Shown piece by piece: positions 1 to 12,491 of a DNA stretch of 64,000 bases (position 1 is its first letter; each line of letters opens with the position of its first letter). The stretch spans positions 28,667,983 to 28,731,982 of the forward strand of contig NC_091141.1 in the NCBI RefSeq assembly GCF_041381155.1, in the 5' to 3' direction. The DNA is from Argopecten irradians (Eukaryota; Mollusca; Bivalvia; Pectinida; Pectinidae). Position numbers and translations under genes: made by a program. The notes below the pieces were generated by a model. It ran no database searches. It was not told the origin of the DNA and saw nothing but the letters and a program-made list of their open reading frames with translations.

Positions 1-1206
1 CAGATCGAGATTTGGAGGTTAAATGTACATTTGTATCTAAATTAGATAATGTGTTTGTTTCTAAATGCAATACACTTCGCCGTGGAACTTACAAAACACC
101 GGTGGTGTTTTCGACCATAGTTTTATAGTTATTATATTTATCATATCTTATCTTAGATAGATTTAGCCAACAACTGGAGGAAGGGAAATAACTCTACCTA
201 CTGTTCCGTGGGCAACTTGAATGTTTAGATTCTTGACGGTAAATTGAACACCGAGCAAATATTTATAACATACGCTATTTTTCTATGTAAGACAAGTGTT
301 TCCACGAGCTTAAATAGCGTAGCCCGGTTTGTACGATTAGCCCCGGTGTATATAATTTGTGCAATATCAACTATTTTATTTGTCTCTCTCCTCTTCTGAT
401 GACCATGAAAGGGGATTCACAACACGTCACATCCTCGATATATCAGGGATTACTACATTGATCACAGACGTATAACCTCTCCTGGACTATCTCATAGTAA
501 AACTGAAGGCAGTTCAGGGCAAAACAAGGCTGACGGCAGTTCCATATGGATAAATCTGTGGCACTGTTAACGGCCACACATCCACTCAAAACTCTTTTCG
601 ATAAATAGGTTGGGTTAAGTCAAAATATTTTTTTCGGACATCTTCAAGGTGAACTACATGTTGTTATCTGCAAAAAAAAACCTTGTTGCATTGTTTATTT
701 TTTATTATTTATGAGCGAACAGAGCTTGCTGCTAAAGCTAATTTACAGAAAGCGTTAAAGGGTTGTACCAAACTTTTCAATAGAGCGCCAATAGCCCCGA
801 ATAATGAGTTACAGACTTATCCAAACCAAAATCTGGTGGACCCTAGTACTAAACGGTGTGCAACACTGAAGTCTCAAAGGAATTTACAGTAAACATTTTG
901 TGAAAGTTTTAAATATGGCGTACACATCTCTGACCCATTTGAATAATATTTTTATATTTGTGCTATTACGTTTACACGTGAACTACACGCCTGTTCATCG
1001 TTTGAGCAAAATCTCACATTTATAATAACCTTTTAACACTTAAATACAAATGTACGTCACATTTTATAATTTCTGTAGCACGTGTTCTTGTTTACAAACA
1101 CTACGCGTATTGGTGATAGATTCGTTAAGCCTCGGTGTCATAATCGTTACAAAAATATCTCCTGTATAGTCACTTTCAGGGATATTGGTACATCTGCTTA
1201 GCTTTA
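1..1206. other. Gene-free stretch
   Basis: I see no supported gene here on either strand. Open frames are short and carry no recognisable motif. The only identifiable item is a degenerate copy of a dispersed repeat at about 425-545, described separately. Confidence 0.5.
425..545 (+). repeat. Degenerate copy of a dispersed repeat shared with 16.5-16.7 kb
   Basis: The blocks 'ACATCCTCGATAT', 'CAGGGATTACTA', 'GACTATCTCATAGTAAAA' and 'GGCAGTTCAG' occur in the same order and similar spacing as in the tandem pair at 16490-16725 ('ACATCCTCAATAT', 'CAGGGGTTACTA', 'AATATCTCTTAGTAAAA', 'TGCAGTTCAG'). This is therefore a diverged member of the same family. No coding potential is visible. Confidence 0.55.
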
Positions 1207-1570
1207 TTAAAGATGCTCCACCGCTGACAAATGGTATTTTTTCACTATCAAAAAAGGGAGCAGACGATTTAGTATTTTTCTTCAGTTACAAAAGTTACTT
1301 ACTTAACACCATTACTACTATTGAAAAGTTAGAGCTTCTAATTTTACTTAAAGTTTAAAATATGAAAAAAAATTAATTGCATCCCGAAAAAAATCCGTGG
1401 CACTATATCCTATATGGAATGAAGAACTGATTGCGGATGCACCAAAGGCGAAATAAACTATTTCATATTATATTTTGTGTTAAATATGCATATATGTACA
1501 CGATTAAACATCAATTATTGTTCAAATGATGAATATCGTTTATGCTCTGTCTGCGGTGGAGCGTCTTTAA
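1207..1570 (+). mobile_element. MITE family A, copy 1 (364 bp, TTAA-flanked TIRs)
   Basis: The element starts TTAAAGATGCTCCACCGC and ends with its imperfect inverted complement GCGGTGGAGCGTCTTTAA. A second full copy of almost the same length lies in the opposite orientation at 22762-23124. It shares interior blocks such as the 'ATCCTATATGGAATGAAG' and 'GCATCCCGAAAAAA' segments. A solo end is at 45866-45891. There is no ORF of note, so it is non-autonomous. TTAA at both ends would fit a piggyBac-like target preference, but the superfamily is an inference. Confidence 0.85.
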
Positions 1571-1796
1571 CAATATATGTGTGATGTGAACTTTTTTTCC
1601 AGAATTCCCCAAATAACAGTGTTGTTATTGAGACAGAAATGACCCCGTATTAAATATAACTATCAAATATGTATAAAGTACATGCAAAATACCATCAACA
1701 TTCCATTTCCAGTCAAAAATATGCAGATTGGGTTCAGAAAAATGGTGTCCAGGTACGATGAATGACGAAAACGTCATATCCTGTTGTCATTCTATA

Positions 1797-2245
1797 AAGA
1801 CTACAGAACCAAATGATTTCCCATAGACGACAATGTTAACGTTTGCCACTGTCCAGGTTAAATGGAGTTTTTAAGCCTGGCCACACGTAACTAATTTTAA
1901 AGAAAGTCATATAATTATGTTTCCTATCACATACCTCTGAATAAAAAATAAGATCTACCATCATGTTAGACCTTAATATTGGGAATGCCATCTTATGTTG
2001 AATTCCGCACCAAAATTTGACCAATATTTTTTTTTTTAATTCCAATATTGATTACCTCCCTCTGTCAGAAACAGACTTGAAATAATTTAACATCGGAATT
2101 TATTGCCAAACCCACATATTAAACGTTTGGAACTGATGCGCCCTGAATACCCAATCAGCAGCCTCCAAAACTTTCACCTCACTATGAAATCTTGTGCCCA
2201 CAAGGGGATTTCAAGAAATCTATTTTAGGTTTGATTCTATAGTCT
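1797..2245 (-). mobile_element. MITE family B, copy 1 (about 450 bp)
   Basis: Read on the minus strand, it begins GACTATAGAATCAAACC and contains the landmark block 'AAATCCCCTTGTGGGCACAA'. It ends near 'GGTTCTGTAGTC'. The same landmarks in the same order occur at 27587-29260 and 59540-60040 on the plus strand. The ends are imperfect inverted repeats (GACTACAGAAC versus GACTATAGAAT). TCTATA occurs on both flanks and may be the target duplication. Confidence 0.75.
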
Positions 2246-3147
2246 CTATAGGAACGTCTTGGTACACTGTGATACAGTATGACAAGTTAAAGTACGCTAA
2301 ATAAGGTGCAATGTTTTGGGTATTCCTAACTAGATATACGCTTATGTATGTTCTGATACTACGCATTGATACGCTTATTTTAGGAGTTCGATTAGTGGTA
2401 GAAATACACTGAGATACACTTTGACACACAGGGACACGCAGAACTCGACGTTGATCTAGGTTGCCCTACACTGTGTTACGTTAATGTACACTTCGGTTCC
2501 TTATCTTTGAGTCCAAGAACTCATGGGTCTGCATAGATTTCCGACAGCGTATTGAAAATCGTTCAACATTTGCTCTCGGACGTATGGGAAAGCCAACTGT
2601 CAAGAATGCAATGAACGTAAATATCGCAAGTATGACTAGGTCTTAACTATGTCACTAACCTAACTCCTAAAATGAGTGTATCGAAGCGTAGGACAGCGTA
2701 GGACGCTATTGTGAAACCTACATAAGTGAATCTAGTAATACCCACATTACTACATCTTATCCAGTGTATCACAACTTATTATAACGTTCTTATATCAAAG
2801 CGTACCTTTACTTCCTCGTACATGTTTAAAATACGCCACGGTGCACTAAAAGCGCAAGTATGCCCGGGCCTTAACACAAGATGATAAATAGATCAGTCAA
2901 ATATAATAAGAGGGTAAATAGATCAATCAAATATCATAAACTATGTGCTCTAGCAGACTTTTCAGCTATATGTCGAAACCATCAACCTCTCCACTGCGTC
3001 CAAACAAACAAAATATTAAATGTTGAAAACTGCATACGTTCAAATCGCCCATTGGCATTATTTCTGACAATGCTCAAAGATAACATTGATAGACTGTGCC
3101 CCACTGATGTCTCCGAACATTTCGTAGCAGATACCCGACATACCTTT
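2246..3147. other. Gene-free stretch
   Basis: There are only short, unconvincing frames and ordinary AT-rich sequence. A frame at 2881-3249 runs into the tandem duplication at 3148-3390 and has no recognisable domain, so I do not call it a gene. Confidence 0.4.
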
Positions 3148-3390
3148 GACTATCCAGTTTCGATGCTCTATCTGATTTTTGTCATATTGATGGTAAACCA
3201 ATGCTGTGTTACGTCTGCTAGTGTCTCCAAATTCGGAACGGGACCGTGAGGAACACGACGTAAGGAATGTTTGTGATTATCCATTTTCGACGCTCTATCT
3301 GGCCTGATGGTAAACCAATGCTGAGTCACGTCTGGTGGTGTCTCCGAGACCGGAACAGGAACGCGAGGAACACAACGCAAGCTATGTTTT
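3148..3390 (+). repeat. Tandem duplication, two units of about 127 bp
   Basis: The first unit begins 'GACTATCCAGTTTCGATGC' at 3148 and the second 'GATTATCCATTTTCGACGC' at about 3275. Both continue through 'CTCTATCTG', 'GATGGTAAACCAATGCTG', 'GTCTCC' and 'GAGGAACAC'. A much weaker third unit may lie upstream, from about 3040. Confidence 0.75.
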
Positions 3391-3549
3391 TTGTCATTTG
3401 ATATACTTTTAACCGATACACAGATAATTACATAATATTCTGAGGAGTTCTGGAGTAGGGTGTAACCCCAAACATGATATAAATGTCCATATTGATGTAT
3501 CTTCTGTAATCTTCGATTTTATAATAATTCGCTACCTGGGTCGATTGTC

Positions 3550-3786
3550 ATGGAACTGCTCATATTGAGGCTTGTGGTGACAGGATTTCTTTTTACATTT
3601 TACTTTCAGGAATCCCTGTGCATTACAATCATAAACTCGCATATAAAAAGTCGGGAAAATATCCATGCTGAAATAGAATTGAACTTTCATAGAAATATAT
3701 TTTTCAATATTCATATAAATAGTTTGAACAACCTCCAGGCTTTAAATGAAATCTCCAAACAAAGCATGAGACAAAAGGATGCCTGA
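3550..3786 (+). CDS. Doubtful small ORF with signal-peptide-like start
   Basis: An ATG at 3550 opens a 78-codon frame. Its first ~25 residues are strongly hydrophobic (MELLILRLVVTGFLFTFYFQ) and followed by ESLC, which resembles a secretory signal peptide. The rest is Asn/Ile-rich and lacks a cysteine framework or any domain I know. The string 'TTTTACTTTCAG' at about 3598-3609 could also be a splice acceptor. Composition is as expected from chance AT-rich DNA, so this is only a candidate. Confidence 0.15.
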   Translation: MELLILRLVVTGFLFTFYFQESLCITIINSHIKSRENIHAEIELNFHRNIFFNIHINSLNNLQALNEISKQSMRQKDA

Positions 3787-3799
3787 GTATCATTCTACA

Positions 3800-6790
3800 A
3801 CGATATGACTGCTTGTCCTTAGAACTGAATTGATACAACCGTTCTCGTAATGTATGATGGTAATATATATGTAACACCAAGTAATTCTTTCAACGCATTA
3901 GATATATATTTGTGAAAGCACTACAGAAGACCAGACAATGAACACTGATCGTGGGTGAGAGAATAATCATCTAACAGTCATGACATATTTTTTTTCAAAT
4001 TCCAACGTTTTGCTTGGGGGGGCTTGGTATAATTAACCATTCATTTTGTCAATTTCGACATTTATGTTATCACCCGCCATATACTTTGAACGGTTTGCTG
4101 CAGGTCCATGTCTATCAAATCGACTTTGTTAATTCATTCATCTCGTCAGTAAATCGTTTGAATACATGACTTGATACAAAGCATTGATTCTCTACTGATG
4201 ACGTCGTAAAAGTAACACAGATATCACTCTGTCCTGGATATCTAAATGCCTGAAAATGGAACCCCTACAAATCGTTGATATGTTTCCATGTAATATCTGT
4301 AATATTAAATACGTGATGTACCTTTTGAACTAGTATCCAGACATGTGATACATATACAGCAAAAACTCAAAATAAAAAAATATATATATATTCACGGACG
4401 CCAAGCAGGAAGACAACCTGGAATACTCCTTCACACACCTCCTTAACTGAGCAGAATTAAAAGCATATATATATTTATTACCGATTATCATGGCATCTGC
4501 GTGCTAACATTTCCAAACAATTATTATTCAAATCGTATTCATCCTGTCGTTAGGCGCCATGTGTTTTGTATATGAATGTGTAACTCTTCATTTTAAATGT
4601 GACTCAGAGTAATACGACCAATGGTAATTGCAGTGTAATTAAATCATATATTAAACAAATTATCATATTGACTAAATAGTAATGTTTAAGGTTTGTTTAA
4701 AAGTGACTCCCTATGATGGCTGTTGTATCTTGTTATCGATACAATTTTTTGAAAAACAATTCAAGTTTCGTCACAGTGAAGAATGGGATGACGAAACGAT
4801 AGATACAATCTATATCACGAGAAAACATGGTATAGCATGGTACAGTTTCTAACCACTCGGCGAAAATAAGATCGCCTAAGCCGACTGGTTCGGAGGTCTA
4901 TATCAATAAGTAAAAACCTTCCACCTTTCAAGCAGACAAAACCACTTTACACACGTGTTATTGAGACAGATGTCCTCGGGTTTGCTAAATGTTTATCCGT
5001 GAAAAGAGCCAATACATGCAAAGACCAGAATTTTCCGTGCAAAGCCAATACGAAACCGCAATGAAAAAAACTGGAAAATGTTAAATGAAATTGTAGACCA
5101 CAATTAGGCTTCATAGTCTGACAGTAGGTATTCGTTTCGCTTCACTATAGATGTACATATAATTATTTTTAGCAGTATTGCTAAAAAGCATTTTCTGCTC
5201 TTATTTGTATTTTTAAAAGTAAAACCAATGCATTGAAAGTACTGTAATTTTCAAAATGTTGGTAGCTTTTGGTGATGAATATTATATTGAAAGCTTATAA
5301 TGATTAGTGAGTATAAAAATGCGGCACATATAAAGTTAAGGCTAATTAATATATGTTTCGTTAGAAATGAATGCAAGACGTATTCCAACACAACAGTTGA
5401 TTCTACATAAACAAGGGAAAACAAATAAACTGTTAACACCTGAGGTTTAGTAATAATGTGTTTGTGATGTTAACCTCTAGGTAGTCACCAGTGAGTCTGT
5501 AGCATAGAGGAACACTTTTATGTCGCAGTTCTGAATAGTTTGAATACGAATGTCCATTCATTTTACTGGGATATCTACCAATTCCAACACAATAATAGTG
5601 CTCGATATTAACACTCTCAATGTGTTTTTGAGGCGATTTTATTCTATTGAACTGATATGATTTTATTTTATTGCCAATAAGTTTTACCTTTGTTTAACTT
5701 TCGTCAAGGGATGTATGGATTATATAAAACAACCAGAATCCGTCTTTCTACATGTATTGTTTATTGTTCATAGTTATACAGTGTACCAATAAAATGTTGT
5801 AAGATACCTCAAATTCTCGATATCCCTGTCATCATAACGCGGTACAAATGTTTAGTTTAAACATCAAAGTTTACAGGATACTACAATATATATATATATG
5901 ATGATTCTTTAGACGAAAGCCATGCTATTTCCTTCATTATTCTTGCCATTACACATTCACAACAGATTGGACTTTACAGTATATATGAACTCATTCCAAA
6001 ATTGCTGATCTATTTAATTCCTTTGGTGCCCTCGTGAGAGAGTTGTAGTGTAATCTCAGAAGGTCGGTGTTGGTTATGGTCACCCTGGCTGTTGAAAGGA
6101 CTATGCTCATTATTGAGAATGATGTCAAAGGTTAAATACAGGTAATATTGACCTAGCTGTGGTAGGCGACCCCTAGGTACACCGAGCATGCCAGATATTA
6201 AAACGTATATGAAATAGAACCCAGACCAGGCCGGACGGGCGGACAAAACACGGCTTCTGGCAAAGTTCAATAAATTAAAAAAAATAAATAATCAGCTATA
6301 CAGGATGTAACGTAGATCTGAACTGACAGAACTATTGATTAGACAACGAAAGTCATCCCTTCAATAGCACATTGACAAAATCTACAACAGTATTGGTTTT
6401 TATGAATTTTGTGCCGAATTGAATCCAAATAGTAGGAGTTTGAATATCAGTTTCTTCATTACGTTTGTGTTTTATAATTATTGTGATTTAAGTTTTTTAA
6501 TGTTCGTTCCAGGTTGAACTCATAGTAGAAATCGCGCCACTGCAACAAACATTTGCATATACATTAAAATTATCATCGATTTTGACTTCATTCGACAAAA
6601 TCTGAACAGATATCTTCACACGTATTTGTTTTTGTAGCATATTTGGGCATTGCTATTAATTTCAACAGTAACTGCGAATGTTTGAAGCAGTTGCACTCAT
6701 GTACCCGTATGGTACGAAATACTTCAATGCTATTAATCACCATTATGATGTCATTAATTTCATTGTCGAACTTAACATATTAGCAATCGT
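3800..6790. other. Gene-free stretch
   Basis: No gene or repeat family that I can define. It contains small TA-rich patches (about 4376-4392 and 5886-5901). Frames around 5251-5439 and 6010-6270 on the minus strand have no recognisable domain. Confidence 0.4.
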
Positions 6791-7445
6791 GTCTATACTA
6801 CATTCAGAAAACATATTACTTAGTAATAAGAAATTACTTGTATCAAGTAAATATATTACTGAAGTTTTACTTAGCATTACCGCAATTACTAGATGATTCC
6901 TTAAGATTTACTTAACGTTGTCTGAATTACTTACAACAAGTGAACTATTTACTGGAAAGGTTACTTAGTACAGATTTGTGTAAAAACCGGGTACAGAGTT
7001 TACTTATTATCCAGAAAGATTTTTTCTTATGGTTTTACAAGAATTTTTCAAGTAATTGTTTTACTGCAATATACTTAAATGGTCATTTAATATTTCAAGA
7101 TATCCCCTAGTAAAATAACAACTAAAATACATTTGTAAGTCATAGTACATAAATCACAAAATACCGTCTTCACAGAATACTAGAAAAGGAAAACAACAAG
7201 TGTAAGATGCTATACAGCAATCAATTACTTATCAAATAGGTCACAGAATAGTAAGATATGATAAAAAAGAAATGCACTCATAAAATACAGTATAGTTAAA
7301 AACAAGAAATAATTTTACCAGCAAATTGACTAAGAATTACTTAGATAGATCTGTATAAATTAGATTTAAGATTGGTCTCCAAACAAACATTATTTACCTA
7401 TTTTGAGTATTGTTGTTACTTATGAAATACGTACCAGGTAATTTC
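6791..7445 (+). repeat. Repeat family rich in TTACTT/AAGTAA, copy 1
   Basis: This segment is dense in TTACTT and its complement AAGTAA. It opens 'CTATACTACATTCAGAAAAC' followed by 'ATATTACTTAGTAA'. The reverse complement of 23125-23655 opens with the comparable 'CTATACACTCAGTAGAAA' and has the same density of TTACTT. The two therefore appear to be diverged copies in opposite orientation. Both abut a MITE. No coding potential. Confidence 0.5.
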
Positions 7446-7448
7446 CAG

Positions 7449-8305
7449 TTAAAGGGACATGAACCTTAAATAAGTTGTTCTGTATGCTTAGATATGGTTT
7501 TATATGTTTATTGAATATTTTATTACAACGATTGAACGATTGGTTATCTAAAACGACAGGAAAACGTGGGGAATACCTACCCCGAAAAATGATAAAAATA
7601 GACCGTCATATTCTATTTTTGGAACACAAAACGAATGCTGGCCGAAAGCGAGGCTATAATGAACAATAAACTTGCTGACATGACAAGGGATATTTGTTTT
7701 CAACATTTTAAGATTATATTCTTATTTATGATGGTTGACAAATGCATTTTAAGTCATATTTGTTAAAATGTGTTATATAGCAATTTGTATTAAGCGTAAC
7801 AACGATAAGTCAAACAGTCAAACGAGACTTTTCATTCGACGAGGCACCGCGAAGGGAGGTACTTGACTCATTGAACATATGTACATCACGCAAGTATAAA
7901 GTGGGAAGATGCTCCCGTCTCTTGCATTTCAGCGATCCATTCATATTTGCCTACTTTCCCAATCGCCCAGGTTACTGACTCTTTGCTCACTCTGTTTCCT
8001 TTCGGATTTCGTTTGTGTTCGCTTCATCCGCGTTTTTGACCCACCATTTTGTTTACATTCATTTAATTTGTGCAGTGCATTGTGGGAGGTCACTAAAATC
8101 CAACACTACTATTTTTATCACACTCAGTCTAGAAAATTTGACCAGGCCGGTTCAAAATACAGAAAGATGGAATTTCCATTCTAATTATTTAGTTTTACAC
8201 ATTTGCACAATAACTAATATATATTACTTAGTGAGGTATCTGACACGTCTTAAATTTGTATTTTACTCAAATTGACATGGTTTATTTAGGTTCATGTTCC
8301 TTTAA
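7449..8305 (+). mobile_element. MITE family C, copy 1 (857 bp)
   Basis: The left end TTAAAGGGACATGAACCTTA and the right end ATTTAGGTTCATGTTCCTTTAA form an imperfect terminal inverted repeat. A reverse-oriented copy with the same ends and interior blocks lies at 32597-34713, where it is split by an insertion. Shared interior blocks include 'GTGGGAGGTCACTAAAA', 'GGAACACAAAACGAA' and 'GGGGAATACCTACC'. Open frames at 7475, 7909 and 8015 lie entirely inside the repeat and are not credited as genes. Confidence 0.85.
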
Positions 8306-8875
8306 CAATATCAATAGCAAGAGAGGCCAGCAAATATGAACTTAATTGTCAGAGATAAAGTTAATTTTGATACATTATTCTGCAAAATATGTCTTTGTAA
8401 AGTTTAAAAATAAAAAATGTAGTATCCAAATATTTTGATGTAGCGAAATTAAGTCTTTTTGCAAGATTCGATCGACATTATATCTTATATCCAAAACAAT
8501 CAACTTCAGTTTTCGTAATATATTTATATAAAATAAATACATATTTCAAATCATACATTATTTAAGTTCTATAATAATTACAATATAGCAAACTTTGGTA
8601 ATTTGTAATTTATGCTGCCTATGTGAATGTTACTAATTAAGTTCTGCTCCAGTGTGTTACATGTACCAGTATTATGCTGGCATTTGGCTACTTCATCTAG
8701 ACCTCTTATCAGTATATCTAGATATATTGGCCCCTAGCTATATATAGTATATGGACCCAGCTGGGCGGTCAAGGGAAAGGATTTTAATCAGTGAGTCATC
8801 ATGGAGCCAACCACAGGGTATAGCTTTACATTTTATCAAGTATTATTTACTTACTAAATCTATTTTTCAATATAG

Positions 8876-8998
8876 GTACATGATGACTGGTCACTAGGCT
8901 CACATAATACTGTAGCAGACGCCTGTGCTAAGTGTGACCCAGCACTCAGTAAGAGTACTGAGGGAGTGTCCCCATATACCTTGACAATCCCAGATTTA
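8876..8998 (+). other. Candidate upstream coding segment of the transposase
   Basis: After an acceptor-like 'TTTTTCAATATAG' there is an open stretch reading VHDDWSLGSHNTVADACAKC, then DPALSKSTEG, ending at a TAG. It sits just upstream of the phase-compatible transposase exons that begin at 9285. A donor-like GTAAGA at 8949 does not give a phase that joins cleanly to the next exon, so membership in the transposase gene is tentative. Confidence 0.3.
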
Positions 8999-9284
8999 TA
9001 GGGAATACATCAATGATCATTTAATGATAATACATTGCAAAGTATTTACAATCACGATACACATGAATTAAACTTAGGTAATAAATCACGATAAGCCTAT
9101 CAGATAATCACAGGGCAACACATTCATTGTACATCTGCTTGGTCAACATAGCCTGAGACAGATTCCTAAGGCTATAGCTGCTAGTGTATTCATGAATATA
9201 CACCATATATACTTACAAGTATAATATGCGCCAGTCTAAAAATAAATTGACTAAAATTGAACATTTCCATAAATCATATTACAG

Positions 9285-11740
9285 GTGGCACTCAGATGAA
9301 CGGGATTACATTGACTACTCGCCATCAGTATTCCGTTACAAAAAGAAGACAGTAGATGAAAGAAGACATGAACGTGTCACTCGCCGGGATATATCAAAGG
9401 TAAATAGTAAGTTGACCATGCCACCAATCTATATGACAGGTGCTGATTTCACTCTTTGCACTGTTCCCCCCTTTCGATAGCTATATACCGTTATTATAGC
9501 CTTATTTAAGGATTGACTGTAATGGTTTTTTCTAAGTTATGGAGCCATAAAGAAAAAAAAAAGTGTACTATTAATTAACCACGAAGCCAGGGTTATGTAT
9601 AGGACTTGCCAGGTTTGATGGTGGAGAAAAGCTGGAGTACCCGGAGAAAAACCACCGACCATCAGTACAACATATCATGAAAGTAATAATATAGGATATG
9701 ACGTACAGTTATGAAACTAAATCAATAATATTATGTTAATGCTATTTACATGCTCCCGTGGTCACGCCAAAAGGTAGGCTATAGTGTAATTAATTTGTCT
9801 AGTTTAATAAGGGTTGTATAGTAAAATAGAGTGGAGAGTTATACTTAATAAAATGATAAGCAAAACCACCAGAGATCAAGGTATATATAGGCTTATTCCA
9901 ATACTAGGTTACTATGTTATGGTGCAAACTTTGAGAATTAACGTTTATTGTTATTTCAGAATCTGAAGGAAGCTGCAGTGGCACAGGAGCAAATGGTAGA
10001 AGATATGCTAAAAGCTTCTGTGTCAATACACAGTTACTGCATGGCTGATGCGTTGCAAAAGAATACTGATGAAAGGAAGACGTTTGAAAACATAGGTATG
10101 GAAACCACATCTTATAGTATTGGTGATGAATACAGGGACGATCATTCGTTTTAGGAATATGTAATACATTGAGTACATTTGTACTTGTGTACACTACAGA
10201 AATCCATGGTCTACTTATACCTATAAATAAATGTGTCAAGTCTTATTTTTCATTTCTTTCAACAAATGATAATCATTTCATAAAGTTTTTTTTTATAATT
10301 TAAACTTAAATTTGTGTGTGCATGTATAATTGTTCTGTATTTTCATTAGTTCACTTAATTACCTCCCCTAACTATTATGGTGTAAACTGTAAATAGGTGT
10401 ACAATGTGAAGATGACCCCCTTCTGGAGGAGAACTTAAAGCTGAGGGAAGAAATTCATCATTTAAGAAGTGAAGTGAAACGGTTGTGATTAAAGATGATG
10501 ATAAAGCTACCAGGTTCTACACAGGACTGCCATAATTTGCTGTCTTTGTCTCGCTTTTCAAGTAAGTGTTTGCTACAATAGGCTTATTTGTAGAACTACA
10601 AACAGCATATAGATATATTACCCCATCAGTTAAATTCCCATAGTCTCATTTTCTATACATGTATTTCATACCTGGTAATAAAATTAATATGTGAATTACC
10701 CTCATCATCAAGTATCTTAATGCAAATTGTTCTGACAATCTTTGATATCCATTTACAAAATGTACATGTGCATCTTATTACTGGTAAGACTAAAAAATGG
10801 GCTGCTAGGTTTATCTCCATATAGTGAATTCATATCATTTTCTGCATTCATTTTTCCATTATTTGGATGTATAAATTAAATTTAAAAAAATTGTGCCCTT
10901 TATCTTTTTTACAGTTATTTGTTACCAAAAGCAGAGAAAATGACATTTTGGGGAGGAAAGAACCCAGCAACAACAGACAGGCAGCGACCAATGGAGACAT
11001 CTGTTCCTCTAAATGATCAGTTTCTTGCAGTGATGATCAGACTTAAAATTGGACTATTTGTTCAGGATATATCAGACAGATTTTGTATTTCTAAAACCAC
11101 TTTTTCTAATATGTTTGTGACCTGGATATGTCTTTTGTATGAAGAATTGAAACTGATTAATGTTTTTCCATCTAAAGAACTTGTCAAACAAACAACTCCA
11201 TCAGTATTCAAGCCTTTTAAAAATGTACGTATCATTTTAGACTGTACTGAAATTTTCATTCAGAGATCTTCTAGTTGAATCAATCAAAATTTAACATTTT
11301 CAAATTACAAGCACCATAATATTCTAAAATTGTTAATAGGTATAACTCCCTCCGGAGTCATCTCATTTGTATCAGAGGCTTGGGGTGGTAGAATTTCTGA
11401 CAGGTAAATTGTTATTGAAAGTGAACTTCTTGATCTGTTAGAACCAGGGGACAATGTTATGTCAGGCAAAGGGTTTACAATTGCAGATTTGCTCAAAGAA
11501 AGGCTTTGCACTTTAAACATACCACCTTTTAAAGGAAAAAGTAATCAATTTACAATTAAGGAAGTGTTTGAAACCCAAGAAATCGCTCAAGTAAGAATAA
11601 ACGTTGAAAGAAGCATCGGTAGAGTCAAGAATTTTCATTTGTTTGATGGTGTATTACCACTTTCTATTTCATCCAAGTGCTTACAGGTTGCTTGCTGGGT
11701 TACAAATTTTGATGTTCCTCTTGTTACCGACAGCAAATAA
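9285..11740 (+). pseudogene. PIF/Harbinger-group (ISL2EU-like) DDE transposase, decayed
   Basis: Exons with matching phases are 9285-9399, 9960-10095, 10396-10561 and 10915-11740, each with AG/GT borders. The early part is charged and partly coiled-coil-like (LLEENLKLREEIHHLRSEVK). The landmark 'RFYTGLP' at about 10510-10532 is followed by SLF-NYLLPK across the last splice. The final exon holds the DDE_Tnp_4 fold: GLFVQDISDRFCISKTTFSN, then first Asp in 'DCTEIF' (about 11241), '[14 protein letters not shown]', 'ISDR', and the late Glu in 'NVERSIGRVK'. The position of the second catalytic Asp reads MSGKGF instead of the usual M-A-D-[KR]-G-F. Lesions are a frameshift near 10483 (TGA at 10486), TAA at 10533, TGA at 11276 and TAA at 11405. 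It cannot encode an active enzyme as written. It converges on the YqaJ gene at 12492-14739, the expected partner in ISL2EU-type elements. Confidence 0.85.
9580..9668 (-). mobile_element. SINE fragment (tail and central domain)
   Basis: Read on the minus strand it gives 'GGTCGGTGGTTTTTCTCCGG', 'GTACTCCAGC', 'TTCTCCACCATCAAACC' and 'TGGCAAGTCCT'. These match the 3' half of the full SINE at 18768-18988. The tRNA-like head is missing, so this is a 5'-truncated copy lying inside a transposase intron. Confidence 0.75.
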
Positions 11741-11891
11741 TCTTTCTGTTGTTTTGAACTGAAAATGGCATTGCTTTCAATTAGATCAATAATATTCATA
11801 TTGTCAGCAGATAAAATTGTAGAATCCTAAATATGCCATTGAGTTCGGTAATTGGTGTTTTACGCCCCATTAAAAGATAGTCATTTAAACA

Positions 11892-12270
11892 TAGTCAGCC
11901 CCATGTCATTGAGAGGAAGGGAGACAACTGTCTGATTTTGATTTACATCATGTTGTAGAAAAAACATGAATGGGATTTTCTTAGTGATTTTATTGACAAA
12001 TAAATAATTCAATGTTTTACAGTTCAAATATTGATATTTATAAACAAATCAGGGCATTTAATATTTACATGTATATTATAAACCATAATTAGTAAATCAC
12101 ACTATCCTGGCCAAGATAAGAGCAGAATATGTGTATAAATAGTCAGCCCAATATCATTGAGAGGAAGGGAGCCAACTGTCTGATTTTGTTTCATATCATG
12201 TTATATAAAAACATGAATGTCATTTTTTTACAGTCACAGTGATTATATTGACAAATAAATCATGCAATGT
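11892..12270 (+). repeat. Direct repeat, two ~130-bp copies about 248 bp apart
   Basis: 'TAGTCAGCCC', 'CATTGAGAGGAAGGGAG', 'CAACTGTCTGATTTTG', 'CATGTT' and 'TTGACAAATAAAT' occur at 11892-12022 and again, in the same order, at 12140-12270. The pair lies between the convergent transposase and YqaJ genes. It may be internal element DNA or a later duplication. No function is visible. Confidence 0.75.
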
Positions 12271-12491
12271 TATCATATTTTACACCATGAAACCTTCGCA
12301 GGATGCTAGCTTTTGATGTACATATAACTTCCAAAAAAGTCATTCATTTACGCCTTAACATTTTTTTTATTTATAGGAAATGGGTGATCAATGTCACAAT
12401 AGCTGCACTACTTTTCATGTACATTTATATAGTAGTATAAAAACTGCCAATAAATGACATTGCAGTGAACATAACACTGATGTATGAAGTT

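Noticed and set aside
7475..8275. Three plus-strand frames of 64-91 codons
   Set aside because: All lie inside MITE family C, whose second copy does not preserve them.
8801..8817. MEPTTG as first exon of the transposase
   Set aside because: Neither possible donor gives a phase that keeps the segment at 8876 open.
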